Origin: CADEDH01 sp965263455
Lineage (GTDB): Bacteria; Actinomycetota; Acidimicrobiia; Acidimicrobiales; SZUA-35
Length of the DNA stretch: 64,000 nt
Direction: 5' to 3'
NCBI GenBank assembly: GCA_965263455.1
Contig: CBDHHN010000004.1
Location: 3,100,001 to 3,164,000, forward strand
Shown: piece after piece, positions 35,557 to 44,166 of the stretch
Numbering within the stretch: the first letter of the stretch is position 1
Layout: each line of letters starts with the position of its first letter
Notes under the pieces: generated by a model
The model's input: the letters and a program-made list of their open reading frames with translations, nothing else
Databases searched by the model: none
Told to the model about the DNA's origin: nothing
Program-made: the position numbers and the translations under genes

Positions 35557-36454
35557 ACTGGTTGGCGTGGAGGGCCGAGTTGAGGCCGCCCCACCGGCTG
35601 CTGTCGCCGGGTACGGCCTCGACCGCCCCGCTCTGGCTGTTGCGCCGGTACAGCAGGCCCGACTCGCCCGAGAGGTCCCGGCCCCGTAGGACCGAGCCGT
35701 CGGGCATGGCGACCTTGGTCCCGGCGGTCACGTAGAGCCCGGCCTCGACCGTGCAGTCGTCGCCCAGGGAGATCCCGATCCCGGCGTTGGCCCCCAGCAG
35801 GCAGCGTTCGCCGACCGTGATCGTCTCGGTCCCGCCGCCCGAGAGGGTCCCCATGATCGAGGCGCTGCCTCCGACGTCGGAATTGGCCCCGACCACCACC
35901 CCGGCGCTGATGCGGCCCTCGACCATCGAGGTGCCCAGCGTGCCCGCGTTGAAGTTGACGAAGCCCTCGTGCATGATCGTCGTCCCCTCGGCCAGGTGGG
36001 CCCCGAGGCGGACCCGATCGGCGTCGGCGATACGGACCCCGGCCGGGATCACGTAGTCGGTCATCCGGGGGAACTTGTCGACCGAGGTGACGTGGAGGTC
36101 GTGGCCCCGGTCGGCGACCGCCGCCCGTAGGGCGTCGACCTGCTCCGGCGCCACCGGTCCGGCACTGGTCCAGGCCACGTTGGCCAGGAGGCCGAAGACG
36201 CCGTCCAGGTTCTGTTCGTGGGGGCGGTGCACCCTGCGGCTCAGGTTGTGGAGGCGGAGGTAGGCCTCGGCGGCCGAGGCGGCGGGCGCCGTGATGTCCT
36301 CGATCGTGACCGTGACCACCTCCCCCCTGATCAGGCCGACCTGCTCGGCCAGACACGACCGCTTCGGCTCGACCCCGGGGGAGGGGAACCAGCAGTCCAG
36401 GGTGGTGCCGGTGGCGGCGTCGACGTAGCTGTGGCCGGTTGCGGTGGTGCTCAT
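35555..36454 (-). CDS. dapD: Tetrahydrodipicolinate N-succinyltransferase DapD
   Basis: This 299-residue enzyme of the lysine/diaminopimelate pathway succinylates tetrahydrodipicolinate. The C-terminal half is a left-handed parallel beta helix built from hexapeptide repeats (GAHLAEGTTIMHEGFVNFNAGT, VVGANSDVGGSASIMGTLSGGG, CLLGANAGIGISLGDDCTVEAG). The N-terminal part contains RRVHRPHEQNLDGVF. The overall form matches the actinobacterial DapD type rather than the enterobacterial one. It is divergent from the Ser/Thr kinase gene across 213 bp. Confidence 0.93.
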   Translation of the reverse strand: MSTTATGHSYVDAATGTTLDCWFPSPGVEPKRSCLAEQVGLIRGEVVTVTIEDITAPAASAAEAYLRLHNLSRRVHRPHEQNLDGVFGLLANVAWTSAGPVAPEQVDALRAAVADRGHDLHVTSVDKFPRMTDYVIPAGVRIADADRVRLGAHLAEGTTIMHEGFVNFNAGTLGTSMVEGRISAGVVVGANSDVGGSASIMGTLSGGGTETITVGERCLLGANAGIGISLGDDCTVEAGLYVTAGTKVAMPDGSVLRGRDLSGESGLLYRRNSQSGAVEAVPGDSSRWGGLNSALHANQ

Positions 36455-36623
36455 GGGCGACAGTCTGCCAGGCCCGAGTCGTGTCGCCGCCCGTCTTTCA
36501 CCCCGGCGGCGGGGTCGGCCCCCCGTCGGGACCGACCGGATTCCCGGTGGTACCGTTTGGATGGTCGTCGGTACGGCCGGTGGCGGTAGCGGAACGCACG
36601 GGATCGGGGCAGCGGGTGTCGAT

Positions 36624-36657
36624 CTCCCGCGCCGACCACGCGGTTTCGGCGCGGGAG
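36624..36657 (+). promoter_or_regulatory. 12-bp hairpin overlapping the ribosome site of the Ser/Thr kinase gene
   Basis: CTCCCGCGCCGA (36624-36635) and TCGGCGCGGGAG (36646-36657) are perfect complements around a 10-nt loop. The right arm contains the first part of the GGAGGGAG ribosome site that serves ATG 36668. The fold could lower translation or act as an attenuator; this is inference. Confidence 0.5.
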
Positions 36658-36667
36658 GGAGTAGGCG

Positions 36668-39175
36668 ATGACGGCGGTTGATCTCGGCATTCCGGGTCTG
36701 GCGGAGATCCAGGAGATCGGTGCGGGTGGCAACGGCGTGGTGTTTCGGGCCCGCCAGGTCGACCTCGACCGGGTGGTGGCGGTGAAGATGGTCCATCTGT
36801 CGACCAGCGCCGATGCCATCGAACGGTTCAATCGGGAGTGCCGGACGATGGCCCGGATCGCCCTTCACCCGGGGGTGGCCCCCATCTTCGCCTCCGGTAC
36901 GTCGGAGTCGGGCAAGCCCTACCTGATCATGCCGTTCTACCAGGCCGGGTCCCTCGCCGACCGCATGGCCCAAGGGCCGGTGCCCTGGGCCGAGGCGGTG
37001 GAACTGATGGCTGCGGTGGCCGACGCCGTCCAGCACGCCCACGACATCGATGTCGTCCATCGCGACCTCAAGCCCGACAACATCATGCTCGACGACCGTG
37101 GTCAGCCCGTGGTGGTCGACTTCGGTATCGCCAAGCTGGTCGACACCGAGCACGGACAGTCGACGGGGATCCAGCTCACCCCCTCCTACGCCCCACCCGA
37201 GGCCTTCGACGGGGCCCGCCCCGACCGGGCCTACGACATCTACTCCCTGGGGGCGACCCTCCACGCCCTGATCGCCGGTGACCTCCCCTTCTCCGGCGAC
37301 GGCGGCCTCCTGGCCCTGGGCATGCGCAAGGCCACCGAACCACCTCCCGATCTCCGCCATCTGGCTCCCGATGGGGTGTGCGCCGCCATCGAACGGGCCA
37401 TGGCCATCGACCCGCTGCAGCGCCATCCCAACGCCGTCTCCTTCGGGACCGAGATCACCGACGCCGCGGCCGCGGCCGACGGTGGCGGCACCGGCGACGG
37501 TGCCGCCGATCCCTACGTCACCCGCCTGGCCTCGATGCCCCCGGCGGCCCATGTCCCCTCGACCGAGGCGCCGGTGTCCCCGGCCCCCGCCCCCCAGTCG
37601 TCGGAGCCGGCGGCCCACGGGTTCGCAGCGCCGGCCCATCGCCAGCCCCAGCCCCCGGGCACGCCGGCCCCGCAGGTGTCGCAGCCGAGCCCGTATGGGC
37701 AGTCGACGCCGCCGCCGCAGGTGTCGCAGCCGAATCCGTATGGGCAGTCGACGCCGCCCCCGGTCCAGGGCTACAGCCCGCCGCAGGTGTCGCAGCCGAA
37801 TCCGTATGGGCAGTCGACGCCGCCGCCGCAGGTGTCGCAGCCGAATCCGTATGGGCAGTCGACGCCGCCGCAGGTGTCGCAGCCGAGCCCGTATGGGCAG
37901 TCGACGCCGCCGCCGCAGGTGTCGCAGCCGAGCCCGTATGGGCAGTCGACGCCGCCCCCGGTCCAGGGCTACAGCCCGCCGCAGGTGTCGCAGCCGAATC
38001 CGTATGGGCAGTCGACGCCGCCGCCGCAGGTGTCGCAGCCGAATCCGTATGCGGTGTCGCAGCCCGGCCCCTACCAGACCCAGGACCCCGGCCCCTACTA
38101 CACCGGCGGCCCCATCGGGCCGGTGCCGACCAACGGTCCCGGCTCCGGGGGCGGCGGCCGGTCCGGGATCCTGATCGCCCTGGCCGCCGTCATCGTGCTC
38201 GGGGTCGGCGGCCTCGGTGCCCTCCTCCTGGTCGGTCGAGGCGACGGGACCGCGGCCGGTCCGGCCGAGACCATCCCCGAGCCCAACCAGCTACTCGATC
38301 CCGATCCCGATCCCGACGACGCCGAGCCCGACCCGAACCAGCCCGATGACCCCACCGGGGAGGACACGACCGACGGCGAGCCGGCCGGGGGCGACGACAG
38401 GACCTCGGGCGAGGCCACGGCCCAGGACCTCGACCTGTCCGACTGCTTCGACTTCCCCCAGACCCGAGGCATCTTCGACACCGTCGACCGCCGGTCCTGC
38501 GACGAGCCCCATGTGGCCGAGGTCGTGGCCGTCTTCGAGCATCCCGATGCCGGCCAGGCCTACCCCGGGGTCGATGCCCTGGTCGAGTTCGCCCTGTTTC
38601 CCTGCACCTCGGCCGCCGCCGACTACCTCGGGGTCGGCGACGAGTACGAGACCGAGCTCGAGTCGGGTCTGCTGTTCCCGACCTTCGATGAGTGGGCCGA
38701 CGGCATCTACGTGATGCCGTGCTACGTGGCCCGATGGGACGGCGAACTCCTCGCCCGGTCCGTGGCCGGTGCCGGCTCCGATCCGGAGGTGGCCCTCGGT
38801 CCCGGCGACATCAACGGCCTCCACCGCCTGTTCGTGGGCGACTGCTTCAACGAGCTGGACGAACTCCTGCAACTGGAGCCGCTGCATCAACCGGTCGAGC
38901 TGGCCGACTGCGCCGACGTCAACGACGGGGAGGTGGTCGGCTTCGTCGACCTCCTCGGCTCCGACGACGGCCTGTACAGCTTCGACGGACTCCAGGACGA
39001 GGCCTTCGCCAACTGCATCGGGCCCTACGAGGACTACACCGGCCTCGCCCTGGACGACAACGTCGGGCTGAACGCCATCATCCCGTCCCGGTCGGAGTGG
39101 GTCGACGAGTACCGGTTCGCCACCTGCATCGTGCTCAAGGTCGAGGGGGGCGAGGCCGGCAGCATCGCCGGCTGA
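36668..39175 (+). CDS. PknB-type Ser/Thr protein kinase with Pro-rich repeats and septum-formation-like exodomain
   Basis: The 835-residue kinase has a catalytic domain at about 10-265: glycine loop IGAGGNGVVF, VAVKMV Lys, catalytic HRDLKPDN, DFGIAK and the APE-like APPEAF. A Pro/Ser/Gln linker follows (about 290-480) with eight QVSQP(N/S)PYGQSTPP repeats, then one membrane helix (about 500-522: ILIALAAVIVLGVGGLGALLLVG) and an acidic Pro-rich stalk. The extracellular part (about 580-830) has two copies of a Cys-containing septum-formation-like module (LSDCFDFPQTR, FVGDCFNELDEL). It probably phosphorylates cell-wall or division proteins in response to an external signal, as PknB-type kinases do. 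Confidence 0.9.
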   Translation: MTAVDLGIPGLAEIQEIGAGGNGVVFRARQVDLDRVVAVKMVHLSTSADAIERFNRECRTMARIALHPGVAPIFASGTSESGKPYLIMPFYQAGSLADRMAQGPVPWAEAVELMAAVADAVQHAHDIDVVHRDLKPDNIMLDDRGQPVVVDFGIAKLVDTEHGQSTGIQLTPSYAPPEAFDGARPDRAYDIYSLGATLHALIAGDLPFSGDGGLLALGMRKATEPPPDLRHLAPDGVCAAIERAMAIDPLQRHPNAVSFGTEITDAAAAADGGGTGDGAADPYVTRLASMPPAAHVPSTEAPVSPAPAPQSSEPAAHGFAAPAHRQPQPPGTPAPQVSQPSPYGQSTPPPQVSQPNPYGQSTPPPVQGYSPPQVSQPNPYGQSTPPPQVSQPNPYGQSTPPQVSQPSPYGQSTPPPQVSQPSPYGQSTPPPVQGYSPPQVSQPNPYGQSTPPPQVSQPNPYAVSQPGPYQTQDPGPYYTGGPIGPVPTNGPGSGGGGRSGILIALAAVIVLGVGGLGALLLVGRGDGTAAGPAETIPEPNQLLDPDPDPDDAEPDPNQPDDPTGEDTTDGEPAGGDDRTSGEATAQDLDLSDCFDFPQTRGIFDTVDRRSCDEPHVAEVVAVFEHPDAGQAYPGVDALVEFALFPCTSAAADYLGVGDEYETELESGLLFPTFDEWADGIYVMPCYVARWDGELLARSVAGAGSDPEVALGPGDINGLHRLFVGDCFNELDELLQLEPLHQPVELADCADVNDGEVVGFVDLLGSDDGLYSFDGLQDEAFANCIGPYEDYTGLALDDNVGLNAIIPSRSEWVDEYRFATCIVLKVEGGEAGSIAG
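37670..38058 (+). repeat. Tandem Pro/Ser/Gln-coding repeats inside the kinase gene
   Basis: Eight copies of a roughly 45-nt unit coding QVSQP(N/S)PYGQSTPP, two of them extended by VQGYSPP, form a nearly perfect higher-order duplication. They use TAT and AAT, rare codons in this region, in every copy, which points to recent expansion from one unit. Copy number may vary between strains. Confidence 0.85.
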
Positions 39176-39230
39176 GCTCCCGGCTAGGCGCCACGAACCG
39201 GATCGACCGGCCCCGGCCGACCGGCCGGGC

Positions 39231-40397
39231 CTAGATGCCGAGATCGAGCAGGTTGTAGTCGCGGAGGCGGTCGCGGGTCGCCTCCGACCACCGGTAGTCG
39301 TCCTCCCGCCCGGCGAACGGCCGGTAGACGTAGCGGTCCTCATCGGGGTAGCGCTGGGCCCGGGCGTCGATGGCGTAGGCGATGGCCTCGGCCCGGCGGT
39401 CGATCCGGGCCTCGTCGTACACCGACACCGGGTTGTGGACGCCACCGCTGGTGACGCCGAGCACCGAGCGGCGCCGGTGGAACCCCATGTTGATGGTGAC
39501 CCGGGGGTTCGGACTGGTGTTGGCGAACGACCCGTGGACGGCCTGGCGACTGGTCATGGCCACGTCGCCCGGCTCACACACCAGGGGTACCGCGGTCGGC
39601 AACCGGTCCGAGCCCGCCTCGGCGGCCAAGGCGGCGATGTCGACCTTGCCCATCCGGTTCGAGCCCGGCACGACCCAGAGGCCGTTGGCCGGATCGCAAC
39701 CGTAGAGCTGACCCATGAAGTTGAACCCGTGGGTGTGGGCGTCGAGGTCGGGGCTGTCCCAATGGGTCCAGCCGTCCTGGTGCCACGACACCGATCCACC
39801 GAGGTAGGGGTGCTTGATCCACAGGCCCTCGTTGAAGGGGACGAAGTCCTCGCCGTTGACGGCCTCGGCCACCCGCAGCAGGTCGGGATGGCCGTACACC
39901 CGCAACAGGGCGTCGGAGAACTGGAGGGAGCCGAGGACCAGTTGCAGGACCCAGTCGGGGGCTTCGGCACCGGCCGCCGGTTCGACCATCTTCACCTGGT
40001 GGCGTCCGTAGGAGAAGTCGGTCCCGCCGAGAGGGTCGGAGAGGGGCCGGACCCAGCTCACGTTGCGGCCCTCGAGCCCCACCCCCAGTGCGGGGCGACC
40101 GTGGCGATCGATCGTGGCCCCCTTGGTCACCGGGGCCCGGTCGAGCATGTCGGCCACATCGGCCTCGATCTCGGCCCGCTCCTCGGCGTCGAGCACGCCG
40201 GTGAAGACGTAGAAGCCGTGCTCGGTGTAGGCGTTGACGATGGCGGGGTCGAGGCGGCCGTCGTCGTCGTAGCGGATCGGGCCCCGGTTGCCCAGGGCCA
40301 AGGCCCGTTCGAGTCCCTCGGCCCGGTAGGTGGCCATCGCCGCCTCGTCCGGGCCGTAGTCCACCGGTGGTACGTCGAGTAGCGGCAGGTTCACCAT
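39231..40397 (-). CDS. Phytanoyl-CoA dioxygenase (PhyH)-family oxygenase
   Basis: This 388-residue Fe(II)/2-oxoglutarate-type oxygenase has the metal motif H-x-D in VSWHQDGWTHWD and a distal His in AVHGSFANTSPNPRVTINMGF, which also supplies the 2-oxoglutarate Arg. PhyH members hydroxylate lipids, amino acids or secondary metabolites; the substrate is unknown. ATG 40397 (MVNLPLLD) follows an AGGGGG site; a longer frame to 40517 looks non-homologous. It is divergent from an LLM flavin oxidoreductase. Confidence 0.87.
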   Translation of the reverse strand: MVNLPLLDVPPVDYGPDEAAMATYRAEGLERALALGNRGPIRYDDDGRLDPAIVNAYTEHGFYVFTGVLDAEERAEIEADVADMLDRAPVTKGATIDRHGRPALGVGLEGRNVSWVRPLSDPLGGTDFSYGRHQVKMVEPAAGAEAPDWVLQLVLGSLQFSDALLRVYGHPDLLRVAEAVNGEDFVPFNEGLWIKHPYLGGSVSWHQDGWTHWDSPDLDAHTHGFNFMGQLYGCDPANGLWVVPGSNRMGKVDIAALAAEAGSDRLPTAVPLVCEPGDVAMTSRQAVHGSFANTSPNPRVTINMGFHRRRSVLGVTSGGVHNPVSVYDEARIDRRAEAIAYAIDARAQRYPDEDRYVYRPFAGREDDYRWSEATRDRLRDYNLLDLGI

Positions 40398-40601
40398 GAT
40401 GGCCGATCCCCCTTCGGCTGCGGCCGTGTCGGCTCCTCCAGTGTCCCGCCCGACCATCCCCGGAGCAAACGGAGGGCCCATGGATGCCCCGACACCCCCG
40501 ACCATCTCGATCGACATCGACGTTGTTGGTAGGGTTCCCGTACACGTCGGGCCCGTTCAAAGGGGGGCGGTCCCGAGCCCGGTACAACCAAAGGGGACCC
40601 G

Positions 40602-41765
40602 ATGAACCGGATGAAGTTCGGCATTTTCCACGCGCCGTTCCACGACCACGCCACCAATCCCAACGCCAATCTCCACCGGGATCTGGAGTTGATCCGCCAC
40701 CTCGACTACCTGGGCTTCGACGAAGCCTGGATCGGGGAGCACCACTCGTGCGGGACGGAGATCATCGCCGATCCCCTGATCTTCTGCGCCACGGCCCTGG
40801 AGCGGACCCGCCACATCAAGCTCGGGACCGGCGTGCTGTCGGTGCCCTACCACAACCCGCTGTGGACGGCCGATCGCATCACCCAGCTCGACCACCTCAG
40901 CCGGGGCCGGTTCATGTTCGGGGCCGGGCCCGGTGCCCTACCGACCGACGCCCACATGATCGGCATCCATCCCTCGCAGCAGCGCCGCATGCTGGAGGAG
41001 GGCATGGAGGCCATCATGCACCTCCTCTACAACGAGGACCCCCTGACGATGGAGACCGACTGGTTCTCCCTCCACGACGCCAAGTGCCAGTTGCCCCTCT
41101 ATTCGGGGAGCGACCTGGAGATCGCGGTGGCCGCCATCGCCTCGCCCTCGGGGCCGCGCATCGCCGGCCGCCACGGGATCGGCCTGCTTTCGATCGGAGC
41201 GACCATGCAGATCGGGGCCGATGTGCTCGCCCTCCACCACGACGTGTGGAAGGCCCGGGCCGCCGAGTTCGGCCACGAGGCCGACCGCGACAAGTGGCGC
41301 CTGGTGGGGGTCATGCACCTGGCCGAGACCAAGGAGCAGGCCCTGCGCGACGTCGAGTACGGCATCGAGCACTGGTTCGACTACCTGCAGAACACGGCCG
41401 CCGCGCCCCAGTTCCACCCCGAGGGGGACACGCTCCAGGAGCGCATCGACTGGGTCAACGAGACCGGCATCGGGGCCATCGGCACCCCGGAGGACTGCGT
41501 CAAGCAGATCGAGTCGCTGTGGAAGCAGTCGGGTGGCTTCGGCGGCTACCTGTGCATGGATCACGACTTCGCCAATCCGGCGGCCAAGGCCCGCAGCTAC
41601 GAACTGCTGGCCCAGCAGGTCATGCCTCGATTCCAGGGCAACACCTATGCCCGCATGATCGATGCCGTGGCCCGGGCCCAGGCGGTGCGGGAGAAGCTCA
41701 ACACCGAGCAGGCGGAGGCGCTGGAGGCCTGGACCGAGAAGCACGCGACCGAAGCCGGCGCCTGA
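40602..41765 (+). CDS. LLM-class flavin-dependent monooxygenase (limonene monooxygenase-like)
   Basis: The 387-residue luciferase-family protein begins MKFGIFHAPFHDH and has FDEAWIGEHHSCGTEI, IKLGTGVLSVPYHNPLWTADRITQLDHLSRGRFMFGAGPG and, near the end, GAIGTPEDCVKQIESL. This pattern is close to limonene 1,2-monooxygenase-like enzymes that use reduced FMN and oxygen on hydrocarbons. A flavin reductase is not adjacent. ATG 40602 has an AAGGGGA site. The natural substrate is unknown. Confidence 0.88.
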   Translation: MNRMKFGIFHAPFHDHATNPNANLHRDLELIRHLDYLGFDEAWIGEHHSCGTEIIADPLIFCATALERTRHIKLGTGVLSVPYHNPLWTADRITQLDHLSRGRFMFGAGPGALPTDAHMIGIHPSQQRRMLEEGMEAIMHLLYNEDPLTMETDWFSLHDAKCQLPLYSGSDLEIAVAAIASPSGPRIAGRHGIGLLSIGATMQIGADVLALHHDVWKARAAEFGHEADRDKWRLVGVMHLAETKEQALRDVEYGIEHWFDYLQNTAAAPQFHPEGDTLQERIDWVNETGIGAIGTPEDCVKQIESLWKQSGGFGGYLCMDHDFANPAAKARSYELLAQQVMPRFQGNTYARMIDAVARAQAVREKLNTEQAEALEAWTEKHATEAGA

Positions 41766-41829
41766 ACCGGGACGGCGGTCGGCTCTGCGCCCGGGCCCGC
41801 CCGGGGCCTTGGCGCTAGGGTCGGCGGCC

Positions 41830-42852
41830 ATGACCCCGGATCCCGACGCCCTCGACCGGCTGGCCGACCTCCCGTCGGCCGGGCTGGGACACTGGCCCAC
41901 CCCCCTGCACCGGTTGCCCCGATTCGAGGCCGAGCTGGGGGTTGGGGCCGGGACCGAGCTGTGGATCAAGCGGGATGACGTCCAGGGGGTGGCCCTGGCC
42001 GGCAACAAGATCCGCAAGTTCGACCTGGTGGTGGGCCAGGCCCGGGTCGACGGGCACGACACCCTGGTGACCACGGGCGCCGTCCAGTCCAACTCGGCCC
42101 GGACGGGGGCGGCGGCCGCCGCGGCGGTCGGGATGGACAGCGTGCTGTTGCTGTCGGGCCGGGAGCCCGAGGCCGCCAGCGCCAACCTGCTGCTCGACCG
42201 TCTGGTCGGTGGCGAGGTCCGCTACGCCGGCAACGCCAATTGGAACGAGCTCAACCAGGGCGTCGACGACATCGTGGCCGAGCTCCGGGCCGCCGGGCGA
42301 TCGGCCTTCGCCGCCCCGGTCGGGTGCTCGTCGCCGCTCGGCACGCTCGGGTTCGCCCGGGCCTTCGTCGAACTGGACCGGCAGTGCGCCGAGGCCGGCC
42401 TCGACCCGGTGGCCGTCGTCCACACCTCGACCTCCGGGGGTACGCACGCCGGGCTGCTGGTCGGCCGCTCGCTGGTCGGCCGGGAGGTGCGCCTGATCGC
42501 GGTCGACGCCGGCGCCATCAACCGCCACCCCCGACGATTCCTCCTGGGCCTGGCCCAGGAGGCGGCGGCCGTCATCGGCCACGAGATGACCCTGACCGCC
42601 GACGAGGTCGAGGTCATCACCGATCAGCTGGGCGAGGGTTACGGCCGCCACACCGAGGCGGCCAACCGGGCCATCGCCCGCCTGGCCCGGACCGAAGCCG
42701 TGGTGACCGATCCCATCTATTCGGGCAAGGGCCTGGCCGGGCTGGTCGAGTTGGTCGAGGCCGGTGCCGTGGGCGGACCGGTGGTGTTCTGGCACACCGG
42801 TGGCTACCACGCCCTGTTCGATCCCCGTCACGGTGGTCCCGTGATCGCCTGA
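41830..42852 (+). CDS. PLP-dependent D-cysteine desulfhydrase / ACC deaminase family protein
   Basis: This 340-residue fold-type II PLP enzyme has LWIKRDDVQGVALAGNKIRKFDLVVGQA (Schiff-base Lys in GNKIRK), TTGAVQSNSART and SGGTHAGLLVG (phosphate loop), with PIYSGKGLAGL near the end. The family includes D-cysteine desulfhydrase and 1-aminocyclopropane-1-carboxylate deaminase, which this sequence alone does not separate. ATG 41830 lies 65 bp after the LLM gene; a longer frame overlaps that gene and is not used. Confidence 0.9.
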   Translation: MTPDPDALDRLADLPSAGLGHWPTPLHRLPRFEAELGVGAGTELWIKRDDVQGVALAGNKIRKFDLVVGQARVDGHDTLVTTGAVQSNSARTGAAAAAAVGMDSVLLLSGREPEAASANLLLDRLVGGEVRYAGNANWNELNQGVDDIVAELRAAGRSAFAAPVGCSSPLGTLGFARAFVELDRQCAEAGLDPVAVVHTSTSGGTHAGLLVGRSLVGREVRLIAVDAGAINRHPRRFLLGLAQEAAAVIGHEMTLTADEVEVITDQLGEGYGRHTEAANRAIARLARTEAVVTDPIYSGKGLAGLVELVEAGAVGGPVVFWHTGGYHALFDPRHGGPVIA

Positions 42853-42892
42853 AGGGTCGGGCCGGGACCGACGACCGTTGGGCCCGCCCGGA

Positions 42893-43450
42893 TCAGGAGC
42901 CGTAGAGCTTGGCCTCGTGCTCGACGATCTCGTCATCGGTGAACCGTCGACCCAGGGGCCGGGCCGGTGAACCGCCCACGATGTCGTAGGGCTCGACGTC
43001 CTTCACCACCACCGCGCCGGCGGCCACCACGGCGCCCCGACCGACCGTCACCGGGCCCAGGATCACGGCCCCGTAGCCGATCCACACGTCGGACCCGATC
43101 TCGACCCGGTCGGTCGTGCCCGGGCCCTGGTAGTCGGGGTCGGCCACGTGGGGGGCGCTGCGGATGCCCACCCCGACCGCCGAGTAGTCGTGGTCATGGC
43201 GGCCGACGATGCCGACATTGTTGGCGATGAGGACGTGGTCGCCGATGGTGCCGTCGACCTCGATCGTGCAGTACTTGCCGATGTAGACGTTGGAGCCGAT
43301 CGACAGGCCGCCGCCGGCAACCGATTCGAGCTTGGTGCCGGCCCCGAGGTGGACGTCGTCACCGAGGGTCACGCCGGGGCGGACGGCGTAGGCGCGCTGC
43401 GCCTTCTGCCAACCCGGGCGGACGTACTTCCGCAGGAAGGGCACGAGCAT
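42893..43450 (-). CDS. Hexapeptide-repeat acyltransferase
   Basis: The 185-residue protein is mostly a left-handed beta helix of hexapeptide repeats (GVTLGDDVHLGAGTKLE, LSIGSNVYIGKYCTIEVDGTIGDHVLIANNVGIVG, VEIGSDVWIGYGAVILGPVTVGRGAVVAAGAVVVKDVEPYDIVGGSPA). The HDHDY loop and the VWIG...GAVV...GGSPA ending match the CatB/LbH-MAT type acetyltransferases for sugars or antibiotics. The acceptor is unknown. It is followed by the carbonic anhydrase gene further right on the same strand, across 73 bp. Confidence 0.88.
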   Translation of the reverse strand: MLVPFLRKYVRPGWQKAQRAYAVRPGVTLGDDVHLGAGTKLESVAGGGLSIGSNVYIGKYCTIEVDGTIGDHVLIANNVGIVGRHDHDYSAVGVGIRSAPHVADPDYQGPGTTDRVEIGSDVWIGYGAVILGPVTVGRGAVVAAGAVVVKDVEPYDIVGGSPARPLGRRFTDDEIVEHEAKLYGS

Positions 43451-43523
43451 GGGCCGATGGTACCCAGCCCGGCCCGCCGCCATCGGGCGGCCGGGGCCGC
43501 TGGGTCGGTCCGCCCCGGGGGCC

Positions 43524-44084
43524 TCAGCCCGCGGGGTCAGGCGCCGCCGTAGCCGGGGCGGCCGGGGCGACCGTGGTCACCAGGCCGGTGTCGACGTCGT
43601 ACACGTGGCCCGAGACTGTGACCCGATCGGGGACGAGGGGCGAGGATCGGAGGCGCTCGACGTCGGCCGCCACCGTCTGATGGGGGTCGGTGACCGCCTG
43701 CGGCGCCAGTGAGGCCGGGTCGTCGAGGCCGAGGCGGCGGCCGAAGGCGGCCTGGAAGCCGGGGTCGGCCAGCAGGCCCGTTCCACAACCGGTGTGGTGG
43801 ATGACGGCCACCTCGAACCCGGGGGCGCCGTCACCCAGCAGGTGTTCGGTCACGGTGGCGATGAAGGCCACCTCCTCGACGGCCTCGTCGGTGACCCGGC
43901 CGCCGGCGTTCCGGAGGACCAGGGCGTCACCCGGTTCGAGGCCGAGGTAGTGGGTGGGGTCGGTGCGGCCGTCGATGCAGCTGATGACGAACACCTGATG
44001 GGCCGGCATGGGGGTCAGGCCCTGGTGGCGGCCGACGGCGGCCACCTCCGGGTTTCGGGCGAGCAGGGGGGCGAGGTCGGACAT
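43524..44084 (-). CDS. Beta-type carbonic anhydrase
   Basis: This 186-residue zinc enzyme interconverts CO2 and bicarbonate. Ligands are visible: Cys in ISCIDGRTDP (C-x-D-x-R dyad) and His-x2-Cys in HHTGCG. It also has GDALVLRNAGGRV. The C-terminal tail is Ala/Pro-rich. It is divergent from an HxlR-type regulator across an 82-bp region with two palindromes, so that regulator may control it. Confidence 0.93.
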   Translation of the reverse strand: MSDLAPLLARNPEVAAVGRHQGLTPMPAHQVFVISCIDGRTDPTHYLGLEPGDALVLRNAGGRVTDEAVEEVAFIATVTEHLLGDGAPGFEVAVIHHTGCGTGLLADPGFQAAFGRRLGLDDPASLAPQAVTDPHQTVAADVERLRSSPLVPDRVTVSGHVYDVDTGLVTTVAPAAPATAAPDPAG

Positions 44085-44103
44085 GATGGTCTCCCGTTGG
44101 CTT

Positions 44104-44117
44104 TACTTTTTAAAGTA
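44104..44117. promoter_or_regulatory. Palindrome TACTTT-TT-AAAGTA
   Basis: This perfect inverted repeat in an AT-rich stretch lies 20 bp upstream of the carbonic anhydrase start (44084) and in front of the HxlR-type gene. It is a candidate operator for the divergent regulator and may overlap a promoter. Confidence 0.5.
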
Positions 44118-44135
44118 GCTTCACCCTACGGCGCC

Positions 44136-44154
44136 AGCTTGAGTTTTTCAAGCT
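44136..44154. promoter_or_regulatory. Palindrome AGCTTGA-N5-TCAAGCT
   Basis: A 7-bp perfect inverted repeat lies 12 bp before the HxlR-type regulator start. Together with the palindrome at 44104 it suggests two regulator sites in one short divergent promoter. Confidence 0.5.
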
Positions 44155-44166
44155 TGATTTCCCGCC

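Noticed and set aside
37670..38058. Possible CRISPR array
   Set aside because: The repeats are contiguous, in frame and code for a Pro-rich linker; there are no unique spacers.
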